A stretch of DNA of 64,000 bases from Pseudomonas sp. Irchel s3h14 (GCF_900187425.1 NZ_FYDJ01000012.1:119412-183411), one strand, 5' to 3'; numbered from the stretch's first letter, positions 42,087 to 51,629 are shown. Notes: generated from the sequence alone by a model not told the origin. Numbers and translations: made by a program.

Positions 42087-42129
42087 TGCCTGCGATTTGA
42101 TTACTGGCCCACAAACACCACAAAACCAG

Positions 42130-42218
42130 TGTGGGAGCGGGCTTGCTCGCGAATGCGGTGTGTCAGTCGACTTAAATGGTACTGATACACCGCATTCGCG
42201 AGCAAGCCCGCTCCCACA
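42130..42218. repeat. REPIN (GTGGGAGCGGGCTTGCTCGCGAA type), copy 1
   Basis: Perfect 32-bp arms (TGTGGGAGCGGGCTTGCTCG... through AATGCGGTGT) flank 25 bp, between convergent hupN and rlmF. Three further copies of the same type occur in the window. Confidence 0.92.
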
Positions 42219-42241
42219 TTTGATTTGTGTTGGTCAGTTAC

Positions 42242-43264
42242 TCAGCTTTTTTTAACCCAACGTTCGCGCCAGACCTGCTGCTCGGATTTGGTCTGGAAGG
42301 TCCAGGCGACGAAGCGGCTTTGCTTCTGGCCCTGAGACATTTCCACAACCTGGCTTTCCAGTACGCCGGCCTTTTTCAGCGCCGTCTGGATCGCCGGCAG
42401 GTTCGAGGCTTTCGACACCAGGGTGCTGAACCAAAGCACTTTGTGTTGGAAGTGCGCGCTCTCGGCGATCAATTGCGTCACAAACCGCGCTTCGCCACCT
42501 TCACACCACAGTTCAGCCGATTGACCGCCAAAGTTCAGCACCGGCAGTTTGCGTTTTGGATCGGCGCGGCCCAGGGCACGCCATTTACGCTCGCTGCCCT
42601 TGGTCGCTTCGTCCATCGAGGCGTGGAACGGCGGGTTGCACATGGTCAGGTCAAAGCGTTCGCCGGGTTCGAGCAGGCCCAGCAGAATGTGCTTGGGATT
42701 ACTTTGCTGGCGCAACTGGATGGCTTTGTTCAGCCCGTTGGACTGCACGATGGCTTTGGCAGCGGCCACAGCTGTCGGGTCGATTTCCGAGCCGAGGAAG
42801 TGCCAGCGGTAGTCGCTGTAGCCGATCAACGGATAGACGCAGTTGGCGCCCATGCCGATATCGAGCACCTTGACCGGCGCGCCGCGAGGGATCTCGCCGT
42901 CGTTGACGCTCGCCAGCAGGTCGGCCAGGAAGTGCACGTAATCGGCACGGCCCGGAACCGGAGGGCAGAGGTAATCGGCCGGGATGTCCCAATGGGCGAC
43001 GCCGTAGAACGACTTGAGCAACGCTCGGTTGAACACCCGCACTGCGTCCGGGCTGGCGAAGTCGATGCTTTCCTTGCCGTACGGATTGATGATCACGAAC
43101 TTCGCCAGTTCCGGCGTGGTTTTGATCAGCGCCGGGAAGTCGTAGCGACCCTGATGGCGGTTGCGCGGATGCAGGCTGGCCTTCTCACGGGGCTCCACGG
43201 CTTTGGCCGGGGTCGCGGAATCAGGCTTTTTGCGCGCAGGTCTTGGTGTGCGGGGGGCGTTCAT
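42242..43264 (-). CDS. rlmF: 23S rRNA (adenine1618-N6)-methyltransferase RlmF
   Basis: RlmF methylates A1618 of 23S rRNA with SAM. The 340-residue protein has a basic N-terminal tail and HPRNRHQGRYDFPALIKTTP. The SAM-binding motif is VKVLDIGMGANCVYPLIG, and the N6-adenine catalytic motif NPPF is in DLTMCNPPFHASMDEATKG. The ATG at 43264 (MNAPRTPRPARKK) is preferred to one 31 codons upstream, which lacks family sequence. It lies between two REPINs. Confidence 0.94.
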   Translation of the reverse strand: MNAPRTPRPARKKPDSATPAKAVEPREKASLHPRNRHQGRYDFPALIKTTPELAKFVIINPYGKESIDFASPDAVRVFNRALLKSFYGVAHWDIPADYLCPPVPGRADYVHFLADLLASVNDGEIPRGAPVKVLDIGMGANCVYPLIGYSDYRWHFLGSEIDPTAVAAAKAIVQSNGLNKAIQLRQQSNPKHILLGLLEPGERFDLTMCNPPFHASMDEATKGSERKWRALGRADPKRKLPVLNFGGQSAELWCEGGEARFVTQLIAESAHFQHKVLWFSTLVSKASNLPAIQTALKKAGVLESQVVEMSQGQKQSRFVAWTFQTKSEQQVWRERWVKKS

Positions 43265-43355
43265 GGGCGTGGTCGATTCGGGTATGGCTAAAAGTGGCGG
43301 GTATTGTCCCACACTTGGTCGGTGTTGCCTGCGATCTGATGACCAATGAGGGGCC

Positions 43356-43449
43356 AATGTGGGAGCGGGCTTGCTCGCGAAGACGGTTTAACATTCAGCA
43401 TGGATATTGGCTGACACTCCGCTTTCGCGAGCAAGCCCGCTCCCACATT
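43356..43449. repeat. REPIN (GTGGGAGCGGGCTTGCTCGCGAA type), copy 2
   Basis: Perfect 26-bp arms (AATGTGGGAGCGGGCTTGCT...) with inner sequence including ACATTCAGCATGGATATTGG, similar to the inner parts of copies 3 and 4. It is between valS and rlmF. Confidence 0.92.
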
Positions 43450-43483
43450 AGGTTTGAGGTGTTTGGGAGAAAGTGGCGGGCAC

Positions 43484-43516
43484 AAAAAAGGGAGGCCGTT
43501 TCGGGCCTCCCGTTTT
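43484..43516 (-). terminator. Terminator after valS
   Basis: Stem GGGAGGCC/GGCCTCCC with a 6-nt loop. A6 at 43484-43489 gives a U tract on the minus strand. It begins 15 bp beyond the valS stop. Confidence 0.88.
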
Positions 43517-43531
43517 CATTGCGATTTGCCG

Positions 43532-46378
43532 TTACAGGCTGGCAATCCGCGCATGCTGCTCGGCCAGCTTGCCCAAAGCCTGTTCAGCTTCAGCCAGTTT
43601 GGCGCGTTCCTTCTCGATGACTTCGGCCGGGGCCTTGTCGACGAAACCGGCGTTAGACAGCTTGCCGCCCACGCGCTGAACTTCGCCCTGCAGACGCAGG
43701 ATTTCCTTGTCCAGACGCGCCAGTTCGGCGTCCTTGTCGATCAGGCCGGCCATCGGCACCAGCACTTCCATCTCGCCAACCAGTGCGGTGGCGGACAGCG
43801 GAGCTTCTTCGCCGGCAGCCAATACAGTGATCGATTCGAGGCGAGCCAGCTTTTTCAGCAGGGCTTCGTTCTCGGTGAGACGACGCTGATCTTCGGCGCT
43901 GACGTTTTTCAGGAACAGGTTCAACGGCTTGCCTGGACCGATGTTCATTTCGCCACGGATGTTGCGCGTGCCGAGCATCAGTTCCTTGAGCCACTCGATA
44001 TCGTTCTCGGCGGCCGGATCGATGCGCTCTTCATTGGCCACTGGCCACGGTTGCAGCATGATCGTCTTGCCTTCGATACCGGCCAGCGGCGCGATGCGCT
44101 GCCAGATTTCTTCGGTGATGAACGGCATGAACGGATGCGCCAGACGCAACGCGACTTCCAATACCCGAACCAGCGTGCGGCGGGTGCCGCGCTGACGTTC
44201 GACCGGCGCGTTTTCGTCCCACAGCACAGGCTTGGACAGTTCCAGGTACCAGTCGCAATACTGGTTCCAGATGAACTCGTACAAGGCTTGTGCAGCCAGG
44301 TCGAAACGGAACTGATCGAGTTGACGGGTCACTTCGGCTTCGGTGCGTTGCAGCTGCGAAATGATCCAGCGATCCGCCAGTGACAGCTCGTAAGCTTCGC
44401 CGTTCTGACCGCAGTCTTCGCCCTTGTCCAGCACGTAGCGCGCGGCGTTCCAGATCTTGTTGCAGAAGTTGCGATAGCCCTCGACGCGGCCCATGTCGAA
44501 CTTGATGTCGCGACCGGTGGACGCCAGCGAGCAGAAGGTGAAGCGCAGGGCGTCGGTGCCGTAGCTGGCGATGCCGTCGGCGAACTCGTCGCGGGTCTGC
44601 TTCTCGATCTTCTTCGCCAGTTTCGGCTGCATCATGCCCGAGGTGCGTTTCTGCACCAGGTCTTCGAGCTCGATGCCGTCGATGATGTCCAGCGGGTCCA
44701 GGACGTTGCCCTTGGACTTGGACATCTTCTGGCCCTGGCCATCACGCACCAGACCGTGCACATAAACAGTCTTGAACGGAACCTGCGGCGTGCCGTCTTC
44801 GTTTTTCACCAAGTGCATGGTGAGCATGATCATCCGGGCAACCCAGAAGAAAATGATGTCGAAGCCAGTCACCAGCACGTCGGTGGAGTGGAATTTCTTC
44901 AGGAATTCGGTCTGCTCAGGCCAGCCGAGCGTGGAGAATGTCCACAGACCCGAACTGAACCAGGTGTCGAGAACGTCGTTGTCCTGTTGCAGCGCCACGT
45001 CCGGGCCGAGGTTGTGCTTGGCACGTACTTCGGCTTCGTCGCGACCGACGTAGACCTTGCCCGACTCGTCGTACCAGGCCGGAATCCGGTGGCCCCACCA
45101 CAACTGACGGCTGATGCACCAGTCCTGGATGTCGCGCATCCACGAGAAGTACATGTTTTCGTACTGTTTTGGCACGAACGCGATACGGCCATCTTCAACA
45201 GCAGCGATGGCAGGCTCAGCCAATGGCTTGGTCGACACGTACCACTGGTCGGTCAGCCACGGCTCGATGATGGTGCCGGAGCGGTCGCCTTTCGGCACTT
45301 TCAGCGCGTGGTCGTTGACGCTGACCAACAGGTCGGCAGCATCAAACGCAGCAACGATCTGCTTGCGCGCTTCGAAACGGTCGAGGCCGGCGTATTCGGC
45401 CGGGATCTTGCCGTCGATGCTTTCGTTCAGGGTGCCGTCGAGGTTAAACACCTGACAGGCCGGCAATACGGCGGCGTTCTTGTCGAAGATGTTCAGCAGC
45501 GGCAGGTTGTGGCGCTTGCCGACTTCGTAGTCGTTGAAATCGTGGGCCGGGGTGATTTTCACGCAGCCGGTGCCGAACTCAGGGTCGCAGTAATCGTCGG
45601 CGATGATCGGGATGCGGCGGCCGACCAGCGGCAGCTCGACAAATTTGCCGATCAGGGCCTGGTAGCGTTCATCGTTCGGGTTAACCGCTACGGCGGCGTC
45701 GCCGAGCATGGTTTCCGGGCGAGTGGTCGCGACGATCAGGTAGTCCTGGCCTTCAGCGGTCTTGGCGCCGTCGGCCAGCGGGTATTTCAGGTTCCACAGG
45801 AAACCTTTCTCGTCGTGGTTTTCCACTTCGAGGTCGGAAATCGCCGTGTGCAACTTGGTGTCCCAGTTGACCAGACGCTTGCCGCGGTAGATCAGGCCGT
45901 CTTCGTGCAGGCGCACAAAGGCTTCTTTAACGGCTTCCGATAGGCCGTCGTCCATGGTGAAGCGCTCGCGGCCCCAATCCACGGACGAGCCGAGACGGCG
46001 GATCTGACGGCTGATGTTGCCGCCGGACTGATCCTTCCATTCCCAGACTTTCTCGAGGAATTTCTCACGGCCCAGGTCGTGACGATTCTGGCCCTGAGCT
46101 TCGAGTTGACGCTCCACCAGCATTTGCGTGGCGATACCGGCGTGGTCGGTACCCGGCTGCCACAGGGTGTTACGACCCTGCATGCGGCGGAAACGGATCA
46201 GGGCGTCCATGATCGCGTTGTTGAAGCCGTGACCCATGTGCAGGCTGCCGGTGACGTTCGGCGGCGGGATCATGATGGTGTAGGACTCGCCCGCGCCTTG
46301 CGGGGCGAAGTAATTCTCTGACTCCCAGGTGTTGTACCAGGAAGTTTCAATGGCGTGCGGCTGGTAGGTCTTATCCAT
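43532..46378 (-). CDS. valS: Valyl-tRNA synthetase
   Basis: The 948-residue class I aminoacyl-tRNA synthetase charges tRNA-Val. The HIGH-type motif is PPNVTGSLHMGHGFNNA and the KMSKS motif is GQKMSKSKGNVLDP. A CP1 editing domain lies between them (TTRPETMLGDAAVAVNPND). The C-terminal coiled-coil arm of ValRS is visible (ELARLDKEILRLQGEVQRVG). Length is typical and no defects were seen. Confidence 0.98.
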   Translation of the reverse strand: MDKTYQPHAIETSWYNTWESENYFAPQGAGESYTIMIPPPNVTGSLHMGHGFNNAIMDALIRFRRMQGRNTLWQPGTDHAGIATQMLVERQLEAQGQNRHDLGREKFLEKVWEWKDQSGGNISRQIRRLGSSVDWGRERFTMDDGLSEAVKEAFVRLHEDGLIYRGKRLVNWDTKLHTAISDLEVENHDEKGFLWNLKYPLADGAKTAEGQDYLIVATTRPETMLGDAAVAVNPNDERYQALIGKFVELPLVGRRIPIIADDYCDPEFGTGCVKITPAHDFNDYEVGKRHNLPLLNIFDKNAAVLPACQVFNLDGTLNESIDGKIPAEYAGLDRFEARKQIVAAFDAADLLVSVNDHALKVPKGDRSGTIIEPWLTDQWYVSTKPLAEPAIAAVEDGRIAFVPKQYENMYFSWMRDIQDWCISRQLWWGHRIPAWYDESGKVYVGRDEAEVRAKHNLGPDVALQQDNDVLDTWFSSGLWTFSTLGWPEQTEFLKKFHSTDVLVTGFDIIFFWVARMIMLTMHLVKNEDGTPQVPFKTVYVHGLVRDGQGQKMSKSKGNVLDPLDIIDGIELEDLVQKRTSGMMQPKLAKKIEKQTRDEFADGIASYGTDALRFTFCSLASTGRDIKFDMGRVEGYRNFCNKIWNAARYVLDKGEDCGQNGEAYELSLADRWIISQLQRTEAEVTRQLDQFRFDLAAQALYEFIWNQYCDWYLELSKPVLWDENAPVERQRGTRRTLVRVLEVALRLAHPFMPFITEEIWQRIAPLAGIEGKTIMLQPWPVANEERIDPAAENDIEWLKELMLGTRNIRGEMNIGPGKPLNLFLKNVSAEDQRRLTENEALLKKLARLESITVLAAGEEAPLSATALVGEMEVLVPMAGLIDKDAELARLDKEILRLQGEVQRVGGKLSNAGFVDKAPAEVIEKERAKLAEAEQALGKLAEQHARIASL

Positions 46379-46494
46379 GCGCGGCGGGACCCTATTGGCA
46401 TTTATTCAGGAAAAGCCGGCAAGTATAGCGGGGCATGGGGCGTAGGGCGAGTGAGTGCAGACAGGGCGCATCATCAAAAACGACGCAGATCAAA

Positions 46495-46584
46495 TGTGGG
46501 AGCGGGCTTGCTCGCGAAGGGGCCATCACCTTCAACATTGATGTTGGCTGATACATCGCTTTCGCGAGCAAGCCCGCTCCCACA
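46495..46584. repeat. REPIN (GTGGGAGCGGGCTTGCTCGCGAA type), copy 3
   Basis: Perfect 24-bp arms with inner sequence containing CAACATTGATGTTGGCTGAT. It lies between the small gene downstream of holC and valS. Confidence 0.92.
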
Positions 46585-46595
46585 GGAGGCTAGGG

Positions 46596-46991
46596 TTATT
46601 CGTATTGGCTGAGGAGACGTTCCATCCGCGCGCTGAGGCGGCGTTTGATTTCGGTTTCGATGTGCGGGGCGAAGTCGTCGATCACGTCTTGCATGATCAA
46701 TTGCGCGGCGGCGCGCAGTTCGCCATCCAGGTGCAGCAGGTCGTCGGGCCCCTTGCTGGCGGCGGGTGCCGGTTGGGCAGCTGGGGCAGCTGGGGCGGGT
46801 GGCGCCGGTTCGAGAATTGGCGGGCTGGCGCCGACGGTATCGAACAGCATCGGAATCTGTTCCTGGTCACCTTCCTCGACCGTGTCGGTGAGCAAGGGCG
46901 GTTGCAGGTTGTCATCGCCGAGCAGTTGGCGGATCGACTCAAGGTCATCCAGCAAATGCGCGGACTTTTGCTGCGGTTTTGGAGTGTCCAT
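46596..46991 (-). CDS. Small conserved protein encoded after holC
   Basis: The 131-residue protein is of unassigned function and is found beside holC in pseudomonads by recall. The N-terminal third is acidic and contains a helix (LLDDLESIRQLLGDDNLQPP). A Pro/Ala linker (PAPPAPAAPAAQPAPAAS) follows. The last 50 residues are a helical domain (ELRAAAQLIMQDVIDDFAPH then IETEIKRRLSARMERLLSQY). The start is 8 bp after the holC stop, so the two are cotranscribed. It has no signal peptide and is probably cytoplasmic. Confidence 0.8.
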   Translation of the reverse strand: MDTPKPQQKSAHLLDDLESIRQLLGDDNLQPPLLTDTVEEGDQEQIPMLFDTVGASPPILEPAPPAPAAPAAQPAPAASKGPDDLLHLDGELRAAAQLIMQDVIDDFAPHIETEIKRRLSARMERLLSQYE

Positions 46992-46999
46992 CGGAATGC

Positions 47000-47428
47000 T
47001 CAGAGTCGCTGTAAACGGTGATCTTGCAGAGGATAGCCCTGTTCGCGGTAGAAACGGAAACTCTCCCGCGCAGCCGTACGAATCGTCGGATCTTCCACCA
47101 CCACTTCCGCCACGCGGGCGAACTTGTTGGCGAATGCCGGGACTTTCAGGGCGAGATTGACCAACAGGTCCTGATGCGGACCGCAGTCATCACCAAAGCC
47201 CAACACAATCAAACCGTCCGGCTCATTTTCAGCGGGGCCGTGAGGCAAAAAGCTTTCGCCCTTGAAGGCCCACAGGCGCGCATCGAGGTCGTCACGCTGG
47301 GCGGCATCGCTGCAATGCAGGTAGATGCGGTGGCCCATGCGCCAGGCTTTTTCGGTGAGCTTGCAGGCAAAGTCCAGCCGCGCCGAAGGATCGGCGCTGG
47401 GCAGGATATAGAAGTCGACTTTGGTCAT
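47000..47428 (-). CDS. holC: DNA polymerase III chi subunit
   Basis: The 142-residue clamp-loader subunit binds SSB and links it to the gamma complex through psi. It shows MTKVDFYILPSADPSARLDF, CKLTEKAWRMGHRIYLHCSD and LWAFKGESFLPHGPAENEPD of the HolC family. It lies in the order pepA-holC-small gene-valS expected for pseudomonads. Confidence 0.93.
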   Translation of the reverse strand: MTKVDFYILPSADPSARLDFACKLTEKAWRMGHRIYLHCSDAAQRDDLDARLWAFKGESFLPHGPAENEPDGLIVLGFGDDCGPHQDLLVNLALKVPAFANKFARVAEVVVEDPTIRTAARESFRFYREQGYPLQDHRLQRL

Positions 47429-47488
47429 TGCGGTTCCTGAGCCAAGGGCGGCGTCACCCGGAAGTGACTCCGCCCAGGGTCATCGGTT

Positions 47489-48979
47489 TCAGGCTTTGGC
47501 GCGGTCCAGCAGGTATTGGGTCAGCAATGGAACCGGACGGCCAGTGGCGCCCTTGTCCTTGCCGCCGCTGGTCCAGGCCGTGCCGGCGATGTCCAGGTGC
47601 GCCCAGTTGAGGTTCTTGGTGAAGCGCGACAGGAAGCAGGCAGCGGTGATGGTGCCGGCTTTCGGGCCACCAATGTTGGCGATGTCGGCGAACGGGCTGT
47701 CCAGCTGTTCCTGGTACTCATCGAACAGCGGCAGTTGCCAGGCGCGATCGTCAGCCGATTGGCCGGCGCTCAGCAGTTGGCCGATCAGTTCGTCGTTGTT
47801 GCCCAGCAGGCCCGACGTGTGGGAGCCCAGCGCAACGACGCAAGCACCGGTCAGGGTCGCGATGTCGATCACTGCTTGCGGCTTGAAGCGCTCGGAGTAG
47901 GTCAGGGCGTCGCACAGCACCAGACGGCCTTCGGCGTCGGTGTTGAGGATTTCCACAGTCTGGCCGCTCATGGTGGTGACGATGTCGCCAGGGCGCGAAG
48001 CATTGCCGCTCGGCATGTTCTCGGCGCAGGCCAGGATGCACACCAGGTTGATCGGCAGTTTCAGCTCGAGCACGGCACGCAGCGTACCGAATACGCTGGC
48101 AGCGCCGCCCATGTCGTATTTCATTTCATCCATGCCGGCGCCCGGTTTCAGGCTGATGCCACCCGTGTCGAAGGTGATGCCTTTGCCGACCAGTGCGTAC
48201 GGTTTCTCGGATTTCTTGCCGCCGTTGTATTGCATGACGATCAGGCGCGGTGGCTGGGCGCTGCCCTGGCCGACGGCGTAGAACGAGCCCATGCCCAGGT
48301 CCTTGATCTTCTTCTCATCAAGGACTTCGACTTTCAGGCTTTTGAATTCTTTGCCGAGGTTCTTCGCTTGCTCACCGAGGAACGTCGGGTGGCAGATGTT
48401 CGGCGGCAGGTTGCCCAGGTCGCGGGTGAACGCCATGCCGCTGGCGATGGCGGTGGCGTGGGCCACGGCGCGCTCGACTTCAGCCTGTGCAGCCTTGATG
48501 GTCACCAAAGTGATTTTCTTCAGGGTGCGAGGTTCGGCTTTCTGGCTTTTGAACTGGTCGAACGTGTATTCGCCGTCCACCAGGGTTTCGGCCAACAGGC
48601 GGGTCTTGCCATAGCTGTCACGGCCTTTGACCACGACTTCGTCCAGGGCCAGCGCTGCGTCGCTGCCGCCGAGGCCTTTGAGGGTATTGAGGATGCCGGC
48701 GATGATTTTGCGGAATGGGCGGTCGCCCAGCTCTTCGTCCTTGCCAACGCCGACCAGCAGCACGCGTTCGGCCTTGAGGTTCGGCAGGCTGTGCAGCAAC
48801 AGGCTCTGACCGACTTTGCCAGCCAGGTCGCCGCGCTTGAGCACAGCGCTGATGGCGCCACCGCTCAGTTCGTCGAGTTGTTTGGCAACGGCGCCGAGCT
48901 TGCGGCCTTCGCCGACGGCGACCACCAGAGTGGCGGTTTTCAACGTTTCTGGGCTAACGCTTTTTACAACCAGTTCCAT
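47489..48979 (-). CDS. pepA: Leucyl aminopeptidase (cytosol aminopeptidase)
   Basis: This 496-residue M17-family hexameric metallopeptidase removes N-terminal residues; in E. coli PepA also binds DNA (not tested here). The M17 signature NTDAEGRL is present. Metal and active-site segments appear as ALVGKGITFDTGGISLKPGA and DMGGAASVFGTL. The N-terminal macro-like domain precedes them. The ATG is preceded by a GGGAC-like region. It is first in the pepA-holC-small gene block on the minus strand and divergent from lptF. Confidence 0.96.
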   Translation of the reverse strand: MELVVKSVSPETLKTATLVVAVGEGRKLGAVAKQLDELSGGAISAVLKRGDLAGKVGQSLLLHSLPNLKAERVLLVGVGKDEELGDRPFRKIIAGILNTLKGLGGSDAALALDEVVVKGRDSYGKTRLLAETLVDGEYTFDQFKSQKAEPRTLKKITLVTIKAAQAEVERAVAHATAIASGMAFTRDLGNLPPNICHPTFLGEQAKNLGKEFKSLKVEVLDEKKIKDLGMGSFYAVGQGSAQPPRLIVMQYNGGKKSEKPYALVGKGITFDTGGISLKPGAGMDEMKYDMGGAASVFGTLRAVLELKLPINLVCILACAENMPSGNASRPGDIVTTMSGQTVEILNTDAEGRLVLCDALTYSERFKPQAVIDIATLTGACVVALGSHTSGLLGNNDELIGQLLSAGQSADDRAWQLPLFDEYQEQLDSPFADIANIGGPKAGTITAACFLSRFTKNLNWAHLDIAGTAWTSGGKDKGATGRPVPLLTQYLLDRAKA

Positions 48980-49285
48980 GTCCGGGTCCCTGAATTAATG
49001 GTCAACACGCAAGAGCTCGACGGCATGTGTGCGAGCTTGCTTATAAATAGAAAGACGCAGGTCACGGCCCGCGACAAAGGCCGCAGTTTGAACCTCGTGC
49101 CCCGAGCCTGACAACCCTCGGTCGTACGATCTTCAGCGCTTTACCCGCCTGCTTGAGCATGCGCAGTGACAGGCGCACCCAATCACAGGATAATGCGCCA
49201 ACTTTTTCGGCGGCTCTGCCCTGCGGGCCGTCTGATACGTTTGCTTGTTTGGCCGCCTTAGCCTGACAACACTGGAGTGTCTGGT
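48980..49285. other. Divergent intergenic region pepA-lptF
   Basis: The 306-bp region contains a good sigma70 promoter for lptFG (49166-49194). No ORF, repeat or terminator was seen apart from this. Confidence 0.6.
49166..49194 (+). promoter_or_regulatory. Sigma70-type promoter for lptFG
   Basis: GTGACA (five of six of TTGACA), a 17-bp spacer and GATAAT (five of six of TATAAT). It lies about 90 bp before the lptF start. Confidence 0.65.
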
Positions 49286-50404
49286 TTGATCGTCTTCCGT
49301 TACCTATCCCGCGAAGTCCTGTTGACCTTGAGCGCCGTCAGCGCTGTGCTGCTGGTCATCATCATGAGCGGTCGCTTCATCAAGTACCTCGCCCAGGCGG
49401 CCTCTGGCCTTCTGGATCCTGGCTCGCTATTCCTGATCATGGGCTTCCGTCTGCCGGGTTTCCTGCAACTGATTCTGCCGTTGGGTCTGTTTCTCGGGAT
49501 CCTGCTGGCCTACGGTCGCTTGTACCTTGAAAGTGAAATGACCGTGCTGTCAGCCACCGGCATGAGCCAGCAGCGTCTGTTTGCCATGACCCTTTTCCCA
49601 GCCACCCTGGTCGCACTGGTGGTGGCGTGGTTGAGCCTGAGCCTGGCGCCACAAGGTGCCAATCAGTTCCAGTTGCTGTTGAACAAGCAGGATGCCCTGA
49701 CCGAGTTCGACACCCTCGAGCCGGGTCGCTTCCAGGCGCTGCGCGACGGAACACGGGTGACCTACACCGAAACGCTGTCGGATGACCGCATCAACCTCGG
49801 TGGCGTATTCATTTCGCAGAAGAACGTCGAATCCGATAAGAAGGATCGCGGGATTTCCGTGCTGGTGGCCGAGAGGGGGCGTCAGGAAATTCGCCCAGAC
49901 GGTAACCGTTACCTGATTCTCGACAATGGCTATCGCTATGACGGCAATCCGGGGCAGGCCGACTACCGGGCGATCAAGTACGAGGAGTACGGCGTATTGC
50001 TGCCCAAGCCGGACGTCAGCGACGAAGTGACCGACCGTGACGCGATGACCACCCGTTCCCTGATCGGCAGCGATGACATTCGCTCCCGCACCGAACTGCA
50101 ATGGCGTCTATCCCTGCCATTGCTGGTCTTTATCGTGACCTTGATGGCGGTGCCGTTGTCGCGGGTCAATCCGCGTCAGGGCCGTTTCCTCAAGCTGCTG
50201 CCGGCGATTCTTCTATATATGGCTTACCTGTCCATCCTGATTGCCGCCCGCGGCGCCCTTGAAAAGGGCAAAATCCCGCCGGCTCTGGGGTTGTGGTGGG
50301 TGCATGCAATCTTCCTGGCCATCGGCCTGGGCTTGCTCTATTGGGAACCCTTGCAGTTGAAGCGGGCGAGTCGCCGTAGCGCGCTGGAGGTGGCTCGTGG
50401 ATAA
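49286..50404 (+). CDS. lptF: LPS export permease LptF
   Basis: LptF is one of the two inner-membrane permease subunits of the LptB2FG extractor that feeds LPS to the periplasmic bridge. The 372-residue protein has two membrane-segment groups around a periplasmic beta-jellyroll. MIVFRYLSREVLLTLSAVSA and PLALGLWW-type ends fit. I chose the TTG at 49286 because it gives the conserved MIVFRYLSREVL and has GGAG seven bases upstream; the GTG at 49277 overlaps that site. It overlaps lptG by 8 bp. Confidence 0.93.
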   Translation: MIVFRYLSREVLLTLSAVSAVLLVIIMSGRFIKYLAQAASGLLDPGSLFLIMGFRLPGFLQLILPLGLFLGILLAYGRLYLESEMTVLSATGMSQQRLFAMTLFPATLVALVVAWLSLSLAPQGANQFQLLLNKQDALTEFDTLEPGRFQALRDGTRVTYTETLSDDRINLGGVFISQKNVESDKKDRGISVLVAERGRQEIRPDGNRYLILDNGYRYDGNPGQADYRAIKYEEYGVLLPKPDVSDEVTDRDAMTTRSLIGSDDIRSRTELQWRLSLPLLVFIVTLMAVPLSRVNPRQGRFLKLLPAILLYMAYLSILIAARGALEKGKIPPALGLWWVHAIFLAIGLGLLYWEPLQLKRASRRSALEVARG

Positions 50405-51458
50405 GCTCGATCGCTACATTGGTAGCAGCGTGTTCGTGGCAATTCTGGCGGTACTGGGGATCATTCTCGGTCTGGCCACACTGTTCGCGTTCATCGATGA
50501 AATGAGTGATGTCAGCGATACCTACACCCTGGTCGACGTGTTGAGTTATGTCCTGCTGACCGCGCCGCGTCGTCTTTACGACATGTTGCCGATGGCGGCG
50601 TTGATCGGTTGCCTGATAGGCCTCGGCAGCCTGGCCAGTCACAGCGAGCTGACCATCATGCGCGCTGCGGGCGTATCGATCGGGCGAATCGTCTGGGCGG
50701 TCATGAAACCAATGCTGATCCTGATGGTGGTGGGTGTGCTGATCGGCGAATACGTCGCGCCGGCCACCGAAGTCACCGCTCAGGCCAATCGCTCCCTGGC
50801 TCAGGGTGGCGGTGATGCGCAGAGCGCCAAGCATGGTTTGTGGCATCGCCAGGGTGATGAGTTTATTCACGTCAACTCGGTGCAACCCAACGGTCTGCTG
50901 TACGGCGTCACCCGTTATCGTTTCGACAATGAGCGTCATATGCTGTCTTCCAGCTTCGCCAAACGGGCGAAGTTCGATCAGGATCACTGGCAATTGAGCG
51001 ACGTCACCACCACGCTGTTCCATGAAAAGAGCACCGAAGTGGTCACCACCCCGGTCGAGCGCTGGAATGTCGCCTTGAGTCCGCAGCTGTTGAGTACGGT
51101 GGTCATGTCGCCTGACACGCTGTCGATCAGCGGTCTGTGGGGTTACATCCACTACCTGGCTGACCAAGGTCTGAGCAATGGTCGTTACTGGCTGGCATTT
51201 TGGGTCAAGGTGTTGCAGCCGCTGGTCACTGCCGCTCTGGTACTGATGGCGATTTCTTTCATCTTCGGTCCATTGCGCTCGGTGACCCTCGGTCAGCGAG
51301 TGTTCACTGGCGTGCTGGTGGGCTTCACCTTCCGTATCGTTCAGGATTTGCTCGGCCCTTCGAGCCTGGTCTTCGGTTTCTCGCCGCTGTTTGCGGTGCT
51401 TGTTCCGGCGGGTGTTTGTGCCTTGGCCGGGGTCTGGTTGTTGCGCCGGGCCGGTTGA
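50397..51458 (+). CDS. lptG: LPS export permease LptG
   Basis: LptG, 353 residues, is the partner of LptF. The N-terminal membrane block (MDKLDRYIGSSVFVAILAVL) and coupling region (LASHSELTIMRAAGVSIGRI) contact LptB. The periplasmic jellyroll lies in the middle, and the C-terminal segments include TAALVLMAISFIFGPLR. It is translationally coupled to lptF, as in most gammaproteobacteria, and is followed by a terminator. Confidence 0.95.
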   Translation: MDKLDRYIGSSVFVAILAVLGIILGLATLFAFIDEMSDVSDTYTLVDVLSYVLLTAPRRLYDMLPMAALIGCLIGLGSLASHSELTIMRAAGVSIGRIVWAVMKPMLILMVVGVLIGEYVAPATEVTAQANRSLAQGGGDAQSAKHGLWHRQGDEFIHVNSVQPNGLLYGVTRYRFDNERHMLSSSFAKRAKFDQDHWQLSDVTTTLFHEKSTEVVTTPVERWNVALSPQLLSTVVMSPDTLSISGLWGYIHYLADQGLSNGRYWLAFWVKVLQPLVTAALVLMAISFIFGPLRSVTLGQRVFTGVLVGFTFRIVQDLLGPSSLVFGFSPLFAVLVPAGVCALAGVWLLRRAG

Positions 51459-51490
51459 TCAAGGGTTTCTCCTGACTTTGCAGGTCACTC

Positions 51491-51523
51491 AAAACGCCCC
51501 TGTCGCAAGACCGGGGCGTTTTT
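51491..51523 (+). terminator. Terminator after lptG
   Basis: Stem AAACGCCCC/GGGGCGTTT with a 12-nt loop and a T tract. Confidence 0.9.
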
Positions 51524-51547
51524 GTAGGCGCCGTCTGACCTGCGAAC

Positions 51548-51577
51548 GTGACGCTTGCGCCGTGGATCAGGTACAAT
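51548..51577 (+). promoter_or_regulatory. Candidate sigma70 promoter of lepA
   Basis: GTGACG, an 18-bp spacer and TACAAT, about 50 bp upstream of lepA. The -10 is good and the -35 weak. Confidence 0.45.
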
Positions 51578-51629
51578 TCCCGGCTATTTTTCGGCGGGCT
51601 ATGCCTGCAGCCTTTTTGAGTGTTGATCC

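Noticed and set aside
42130..46584. Regularly similar palindromic repeats that might be a CRISPR array
   Set aside because: The units are kilobases apart, each is an inverted pair, and there are no spacers or cas genes; they are REPINs.
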